Positions 57,311-64,000 of a DNA stretch of 64,000 nucleotides are shown here, one piece after another (within the stretch, counting starts at the first letter, position 1; every line of letters begins with the position of its first letter). Under the pieces are notes generated by a model. The model saw only the letters and a list, made by a program, of their open reading frames with translations. It did not search any database and had not been told where the DNA came from. Location: positions 26,296,682-26,360,681 of the forward strand of contig CM052360.1 in the NCBI GenBank assembly GCA_028551475.1. The letters are read 5' to 3'. The position numbers and the translations under genes were made by a program. The stretch is from Casuarina equisetifolia. Taxonomy: Eukaryota > Streptophyta > Magnoliopsida > Fagales > Casuarinaceae.

Positions 57311-58005
57311 CTGTAGAAGCATGGAAAACTTCATATATGAAGAGAAATTTTTGAATTCATTGTTAATAAAAAAATTTATAAAAAATGGAACATTATATAT
57401 TATTATTGTTTGGATATATCATTAAATTAGCCCATGCGGCAGCCATGTGGTTGCCATATCAGCATCTTCCGTGAACTAAAGAGGGAACCAGCTCCCTGCA
57501 AGCTCTTGCAAGCTTCTGCAAGACGCCCTTTTTCCCAACCGCTCTAGCAAGCCTGTCCATCTAGTTAGAGCTTACTCTGCACACATTACATAGATAGCAG
57601 CGTCCACTATTGAGTTTAGGGTTTTGCTTCTATGTAAAGATTTTCCTACTTGTATACATTTTATCTTTGGAACAACTTCTCTCAATCTTGTATGATTTCA
57701 GATGCCTACTTACAAGACGACACCATTCTGTTCCCCAACACAAACAACTTCATTCACTACCCTCCATACGACACCATTTTGCCATTCACTACAAGTGACA
57801 CTGTTCCATTCGGGCTGCTCTGACCCCCTACAATGGAAGACACTTGCTCCATCTATCTGGGAGCCAATCTAAGGGATCTACTCCTCATGTGGCACCTCAT
57901 TATAGTAGCATAAAAAAGACTACACCATTGCAAACTCCTCTCAAAATGCTAGGCCCTCTTCCATGTACAACCAATCTATTGCTCTGGCAAGAACCGAAAT
58001 TAGAA

Positions 58006-58113
58006 AATTATTATTATTATTATTATTATTACTCACACACACATAGAAAGGGGAGGAGATTCAAACCCTTGACTAGGTAGACTCCCTGGTCAGGGGTCCT
58101 AACCCAGTTATGG
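58006..58113 (-). mobile_element. Second SINE, minus strand, nested in Copia-4
   Basis: On the minus strand there is a B-box-like GGGTTTGAATC, then TGTGTGTGAG and a (TAA)n tail at 58007-58032. Direct repeats AATTAGAA flank it (57998-58005 and 58114-58121). The layout is the same as that of the SINE at 20376-20492. Confidence 0.7.
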
Positions 58114-60869
58114 AATTAGAAGATTAGGTATGAGTGGAACCTAATCTCACTAACCCACTCGTTACCCACCACTGATGCCAATTCACTTGCTTTGGCGATG
58201 GTAAAGTTTACATGCTGCCCAAATTATTTTGTCTCATGCGAAACGATGAGTATAGCCCTTCTATTCAAGAATAAACTCATTTTTCTGGATAGGTCATCCT
58301 AAAACCAACATTTGGATCCATTCTTCTACCTTTTTGGGAATGTTGCAACAACATTTGCCATGGATGAATTCTCAATTGCATCTCTAAGTAGCTTCATAAT
58401 GGGTTGATTTACACTCATGATGTTGCTGCCATGTGAGCCAAACTTTGTGTCCATTATCACCAAGTCAACCATTTAGGGTTTACCACCTCATCAATGAATT
58501 GTGGCAAATTCATCAAAAGGCAAACCAGTCTTAAGATATTCTAGCTGACTTTGAAAACTATGGGATGAATACTCCTCATTGATGGAGCTGATTTCGCCGG
58601 AAAAGGGTAAATATTAGCCATGGAAAGAGCATTAGGAGACTTTAAATTTTTATCAACTTCTTTATGGGTTAGATGAGTTCTATTTGATGCTATGGGAGTA
58701 AATCCTTACAATATAGCCTATTTTAGATGCCACAAAGACCTATTTGATGATTAGCAAGGTAGATATCACTAAAGCTTTGTAAGGAAGACAATTGGAGAGT
58801 TTGGGTTTGTTACAACAAAATTTTCAATTGACACAACAAGTTTGACATGGGCATTGGAGCTGTTATGAGGACAAGTATAGGACAACCTACTAGAAATAAT
58901 GCATTGCTTACAATTAAGGCAATATAAAATTATCAATTGTTTAAGGCTACTAGATTGAAAAATGTGAATTTTGTGGGAAAAAAAAGGCTATAAAAAGGAA
59001 AAAAAAAGTTAAATATTGAGAAGCCCATAGTACAAGTACCCTAAGAATTATCGCCATAAGCACAAAGAATGCCACAAGTTGAATGGTTTTTCACCAAAGC
59101 ATAAGAATTACAAGGAGGAAGTGAAGTATAATTTGGTAGCATATGATTCTAATCACATCTTCATCACCAAGACTGACTATCAACATTTCAAGAAGTTTCT
59201 AAAGGATGATGCTCAAGAAGGTGAAGCTTACTTGGCATGCATATTTGATTTTCTCATTAGATGTTGAATAATTGATTTAAGAGGTAATGATTACACTACT
59301 ATCAATTTACAATGCCCAAATTCTACTAAATCATGTATATCTAAATCTAGGAAAGCCAAACTTCCTAATGGTGATAAATGCACTGATCCCTTAGGCTAGA
59401 AACACCCACATATATGAGCACCTCAAACCACATTAAGTCTTATATTCTCTAGACTTTAAGTTGAATTTGGTATATGTATCCAAGTTTTGTATGGAAAACA
59501 ATTGTCAATTCATCTTTTATACCAATATTTGTGTATTTCAAGATCTTTTGACAAGTAAAGTCAAGGGATTGGATAGAATGAGGAATAAGCTTTTTTATTT
59601 TGTTGCACATCTTAATATGAAAGATGTTACACCATCTTTTGGGCATAGCCCATGTTTTGTAATTGTAAACTTATTGTCAACATGTATTGATTCCGATTTT
59701 AGACTTTAGCATTGTATGCTCAAACATATATCTAATGCCAAATTTAAATTTATGAATGAACTTAAATGTTCAAATGTCTCATTTAATAAGCCTTGCATTA
59801 TTTTTCCACTTACAAAATAGGCTCACAATCCCTTTCCCATGTGAATTATACAGCATAATGGGCCTTTAATATGATACATGTTAATATCTGTGGACCACTT
59901 AGGATACCTATCTATACCAAAGTAAAATATTTTCTTACCATAGTTAATGACTTTTTACGTGGAACATAGACATTTCTTGTGAAAGTCAAGAACAAGATTT
60001 TCTTATGACCATTTATGTGAAAAACCAATTTGACATAGAAGTTAAATGCATTAAGAAAGACAACACACTTGATTTCTTCAACCATAACACAAAATACCCT
60101 TTTTCATCTTGGGGAATTATGCATGAAAACTCTTGCATGTAAAATCCCTAATAAAATGGTATTATTGAATGCAAAAACTTTAACATTTTAAATGTCACAT
60201 GAGTATTGAAGTTTCAAAGTAACATGTTTGCCAAGTTTTGAGGAGAGTGCATCCTCATAGAACCTACCTTATTAACAAGACATCATCCTTCGACTTGCAT
60301 GGAGACATCATCCTCATAGTAATTCGTTAAAGATTTCTCACTTTAAGGTTTTCATATGTCTTTGTTATGCCATCATGGTGGGACACAAAGACAAGTTTAC
60401 TCCATGAGCAATCTTTCGTGTGCTTTGGGATATGGCCAAGGTTAGAATGGATATAGATTTTACAATGCCAAAAGGCATCTTTTCTTTGTTAGTCAAGATA
60501 TAAGATTCTATAAGGATACATTTCCTTTTTCACAAGTGGAGTCCAAACCACATTCTTCTTTGCAAGTTTGCTTAATTGAACACATTGCAAAGGTCCCTAA
60601 GACACGCTAGTATCCCAAGTGCCCTTTTAAGCCACTTTCCCTTAGTATCCTAGCTTACCTATCCTTTACCTTGAGCTAGCCACCTCATCATAACCTGATT
60701 GTACTCTTATATATTTACTACCCTTAACTAATTCTTATGATATCTTCTTTAATGTTGATGCCAAAGACATGTCACCACCATTAGATGATCCACCTAAGCT
60801 TCTAGTCCACATAACTTTGAGACAATTTACTAGAGAAACCTTATGGGCTAGATGGATAACTATGTTTGA

Positions 60870-61560
60870 TGGATGATATTAGAAAATTGTAAAGGAAGAA
60901 GTATTTTAGAAATAGAGATGAAAGGATTACTAGATCAGATTTGGAGGAATATTTTACAAATTAGAAATGAATTCTTACAATTAACGACTGGATTAGAGTA
61001 TAATATTGTCAAAAGCTATGTAGCATTAAGAAAGAGTAAAGAAGAAATTGAATAGGCAAAAGTAATATAGAGAAAAGGAATACCAAAGCATAATCCTATA
61101 TGTTGAATCATTTTAAAAGACAAGTAAACCATAGTAAATTGAGTGATGGTATAGAATAACTTAATAGACCTACAGTACAACCTTTGCCAATAAGAAGAAA
61201 AATCATAGGAACATTTATTCTTTAATTGTAGGTTCACAAATAACATTCAGAAGGCTTTGCTAAGTATGAATGAATTATCTCAAAGAATTAAACAATGGAG
61301 AGAATAAATATCTTGGATGATTAAGGTTGTTAAACATAAAAGTTTTACAATGTTTTTGCTTAATATATCATTCAAATCTACACAGTATTGCATTTAAAGG
61401 ATAAGGAATAAAAGAAGATTTAAAAGTAAAAATCTAGACGATTCAACTATTATTGTTAAAATAAAAAAAGACATGAAAAGCAAAATTTCATTAATCAAGG
61501 GAGTGAAGCCTATAAATTATAACAGCAAAGGCTTTGAAATTTGTTAAATGTAGTTTTTGA
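60870..61560 (+). other. Unidentified coding-like stretch inside Copia-4
   Basis: Between integrase and the RT active site, where the first half of the reverse transcriptase should be, stands AT-rich DNA with different content. Segments read GLLDQIWRNILQIRNEFLQL, ALLSMNELSQRIKQWRE and DDSTIIVKIKKDMKSKISLI, mostly in one frame but broken by stops. They are Lys/Ile-rich and match no Copia domain I know. Either an inserted foreign fragment or a misread; I cannot assign it. Confidence 0.35.
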
Positions 61561-62765
61561 ATCTAAATAATGATGTTGTAACTAAAAAATTGTATTTTCT
61601 TTGATAATATATAATACTTGATCTTTCATAGAAAAAGAAAAAAAAATCATTGTATAGGATTAAGTAGGCCGCTAGGTAATGGTATGCTAAGTCTACTAAA
61701 GCCCTACTAGTAGCTAATATCAGGATTTTATACATGACATGTTACTTTTTGTCAAGAAATGAGGTAATCTGCTAGTCATCCTTATAATTTATATAGATAA
61801 CATCCCTATCATTGGCAATGATATTGATGGAAGCAAAGAATTGAAAACACATTTACACCTCTTTTTTCATATCAACAACCTAGGAAATCTCAAGTTTTTC
61901 TTTAAGGTTGAAGTGTTAAGAGATGACAAGGGAATTCATTTGAATCACTATAACTATATACTTGAGTTAATGATGAGATGAGAGTTTAGAGTGCCAAGCT
62001 AATTGAAAACCTCATGAACACTAATTTAACAATTAAGCATGATCAAGGAGCTCTAATGCTACGAGATGATAATCTACCATTAAAGGACTCCCTCAAATAT
62101 CAACAACTCGTAGGAAAGTTGAACTATCTCAATGGGGCAAGGCTTGATATCTCCTATATAGTTCATAACTTAGCACAATTTACACATTTTCCTAAGAAAT
62201 TTCATTGGAAAGCAACAATTAAACTAATGAGATACATGAAGAGTTACCTAGATATAGGTTTGTTTATACTATGCCCAAGTATTTATCATACTTAAGCCTA
62301 TTGTGACTTTAACTATGTTACATGTAAAATAAGGAGAAAATCATTGACAAAATATTGTATTATGCTTGGTAATGCAGTAATTTCATGGAAGAGCAAGAAT
62401 AGGTTTTGTATCTTGATCATCTATCGAAGTAGAGTACTAGGTGATGACATTCAGTTCCTGTGAGAACCTTTGGTTATTGGAACTTCATGGAGACATGGAG
62501 CTTGACATTCCTCACCTTGTCACATTGTATTATGGTAAGAAAACTACCATGGAACTTGTAGCTAAACCTCATGGTCCATTAGTGCACTAAGAACACAAAC
62601 GTGGATTATTACTTCATTAGCAAGAAGATTACAAAAGGCTTATCAAGACCAATAAAAGACCAACTAGTTGTTATGTTACTTAAAGCTTTGAGAGCTAATC
62701 AATACAACCATCTCCTTCATAAATTGGTGTTATTAGTTCCTATTGAGCAACAGCTTAAGGGGGCT

Positions 62766-63119
62766 TGTTTGGACATGTCATTAGATTAGCCTATATGGTA
62801 GCCATGTCAACATCTTTTGTAAACTCCCAAGGGGGAACCAACTCTTGCAAACTCCTGCTAGCTTTAACAACACTCCCTTGCCTTAGCCTCCAGCAAGCCT
62901 GTACACCTAGTTGAAACTTGCACTACGCACGCTACAAAGATAATGACATTCACCGTTAAGTTGAGGGTTTTGCCTATATGTAAAGATTTTCCAAGTTACA
63001 TACATTTTCTCTAGTGAATAATTTCTCCAAATCTTACACGGTTTGGTTTTTTCATCAATAAACAAATTTTTTACCCAGTTCATTATGTTCAATCTAAGCC
63101 ATGGTCTCATCTCTTTACA
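62766..63119 (+). repeat. 3' LTR of Copia-4
   Basis: 354 bp, ends TTTACA before the ATTAT duplication. The left counterpart diverges in its last 60 bp or so, near 57700. Confidence 0.8.
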
Positions 63120-63262
63120 ATTATAATATGAGATTTTTATTCTTTAAATTTTGCTTGAAATTTAACACTAACTTTTTTCCTATTTCATTTCCTACTTGGA
63201 ATGGAAACCATTCCAAAAAAAGGAAAAAAATTAAACATATCACTAAAAGACTGCCATTCTTA

Positions 63263-63360
63263 CTGAAGTTATATTGTCATCAGCAAGTCCATTTAATGGG
63301 AGATAAAAGCAAGAGGCACATCAATAACCATAGAAATAGATGCAATAGATGCATCCAAAG
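63263..63360 (-). pseudogene. Decayed cassette-exon unit (98 nt)
   Basis: Closely similar to the 96-nt unit at 57215-57310 (ALDASIASIS, IDVPLAFIS) with an acceptor TTTCTATAG. It has a 2-nt excess that brings a stop, and the donor reads TAAG instead of GT. Confidence 0.5.
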
Positions 63361-63595
63361 CTATAGAAACAAAGATAACTTCATATATGAAAAGAAACCT
63401 GAAGATTCATTGCCAATGAAAACAATAAGAAAAAAATTGGAATGAAATACAACATCAAATTTGAGATATTTCTTTAACTTTTACTCTATTTTTCATATGA
63501 CGATTTATTTATCTAACTTCTTTTTTGTTTTATTTCCTAAATGAAATGAAACCTATTCTCAGAAACAAAATTATTAGTAAGGTATTGATTTATAC

Positions 63596-63658
63596 CTTTC
63601 CACCTTTTGTCAACAGGAAATCCAATTGATAGGATAGGAGCAGAAGAAGCAGGTGCAA
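63596..63658 (-). CDS. Candidate cassette exon, 63 nt, phase 1-1
   Basis: Acceptor CTTTTACAG and donor GTATAAAT. The 63 nt are open in phase 1: APASSAPILSIGFPVDKRWK. The flanking intron blocks match those of the other units. Confidence 0.45.
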
Positions 63659-63660
63659 CT

Positions 63661-64000
63661 GTAAAAGCATAGACATTTCACATATGAAAAGAAACTTAAG
63701 AATTCATTACCAATAAAAAAAAGGAAAAGCACTTGGAGCAATATGCATCATTGTAGCTTGAGATTTTTGTTTCTCTAAATTTTGCTTAACTTTGCATACG
63801 AGATTTATCTATCTTGCTATTTCATCTATCCTATTTCTTAAATGACATGAAACCTATTCCAAAAAAAAATGAGTTATTAGTCTAGTATTGCTTTGTGTAT
63901 GTAGAACGAAAGTCCTAACTAGAAACGTGATCCCTTGTGATGAAGCTTGAATAAAAAGAGTGCACCACTAACCCTAGAGCTAGTTTTTAGTTCGCCATTT
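63661..64000. other. Right edge, intron-like DNA
   Basis: Continues the intron blocks of the cassette units and then ends. No NAC or NB-ARC exon is visible before the edge. Confidence 0.4.

Larger units (their letters stand above)
57407..63119 (+). mobile_element. Copia-4: decayed Ty1-copia retrotransposon, TSD ATTAT
   Basis: The right LTR (62766-63119, TGTTTGGACATGTC...TTTACA) follows a polypurine AAGGGGGCT. The left LTR starts at 57407 (TGTTTGGATATATC) and aligns to about 57700. ATTAT stands at 57402-57406 and 63120-63124. Gag-like remains lie at 57840-59100. Integrase traces run from 59880 to 60400 (NGIIECKN, SYVFVMPS-like). Late reverse transcriptase lies at about 61770-61960 (LIIYIDNIPIIGNDIDGSKE), and the connection region at 62014-62295 (YQQLVGKLNYLNGARLDISY). 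Stops are everywhere. It lies in the intron-like DNA between two cassette-exon units of copy D. Confidence 0.85.

Overview
This 64-kb window is nuclear DNA of a flowering plant. The families are plant ones: a NAC domain, plant-type NB-ARC/LRR and TIR resistance genes, an ACD6-like ankyrin/PGG gene, an LRR receptor kinase and Ty1-copia retrotransposons. Several introns keep GT/AG ends, the non-coding DNA is AT-rich, and transposons are heavily nested. A woody dicot or magnoliid is plausible, but I cannot name a species. No rRNA, tRNA, organelle or bacterial segment was recognised. Most of the genes are broken.

Left part (1-21.9 kb). A family of minus-strand genes begins here that appears to join a NAC DNA-binding domain (exons 1-3) to an LRR domain of the plant resistance-gene type (exon 4). 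Copy A (391-898) has intact exons 1-2 and runs off the left edge. Copy B (1439-1847) is a truncated tandem duplicate. 2036-2400 is an orphan piece of intron 3. Copy C (17176-21851) keeps part of exon 2, all of exon 3 and the LRR exon. Between these lie a BED-finger/hAT transposase-derived pseudogene (2875-3986), an ankyrin/PGG gene in two broken head-to-head copies (6286-9945), minisatellites (10.07-10.75 kb), an LRR receptor-kinase remnant without kinase (12636-13674) and a 1.3-kb repeat (14249-15542).

Middle part (21.9-52 kb). Copia-1 (21852 to about 26564) cuts copy C. Next come a SIRE-type LTR, a TIR-NB-ARC pseudogene (27570-29148), a tandem array with exon-like cores (29640-31150), two fold-back structures, and Copia-2 (32578-38547, TSD TAATA), which itself holds a truncated SIRE-type element. 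A CC-NB-ARC-LRR pseudogene (39540-51880) is split by a 10.36-kb SIRE-type Copia (40569-50926, TSD CTAAG). That Copia's reverse transcriptase is split in turn by a 1.7-kb element with an 8-bp TSD.

Right part (52-64 kb). A faint NB-ARC remnant and a TIR-bounded element precede copy D of the LRR gene (54077-56049, minus), whose LRR exon is fully open. Upstream of it lies a row of short exon-like units. Three have good splice sites, lengths divisible by three (54, 96 and 63 nt), and stay open in phase 1, the phase of the LRR exon's acceptor. Copia-4 (57407-63119, TSD ATTAT) sits between them. The overall picture is a resistance-gene cluster in which NAC, LRR and linker exons have been duplicated and shuffled and then riddled with transposons.
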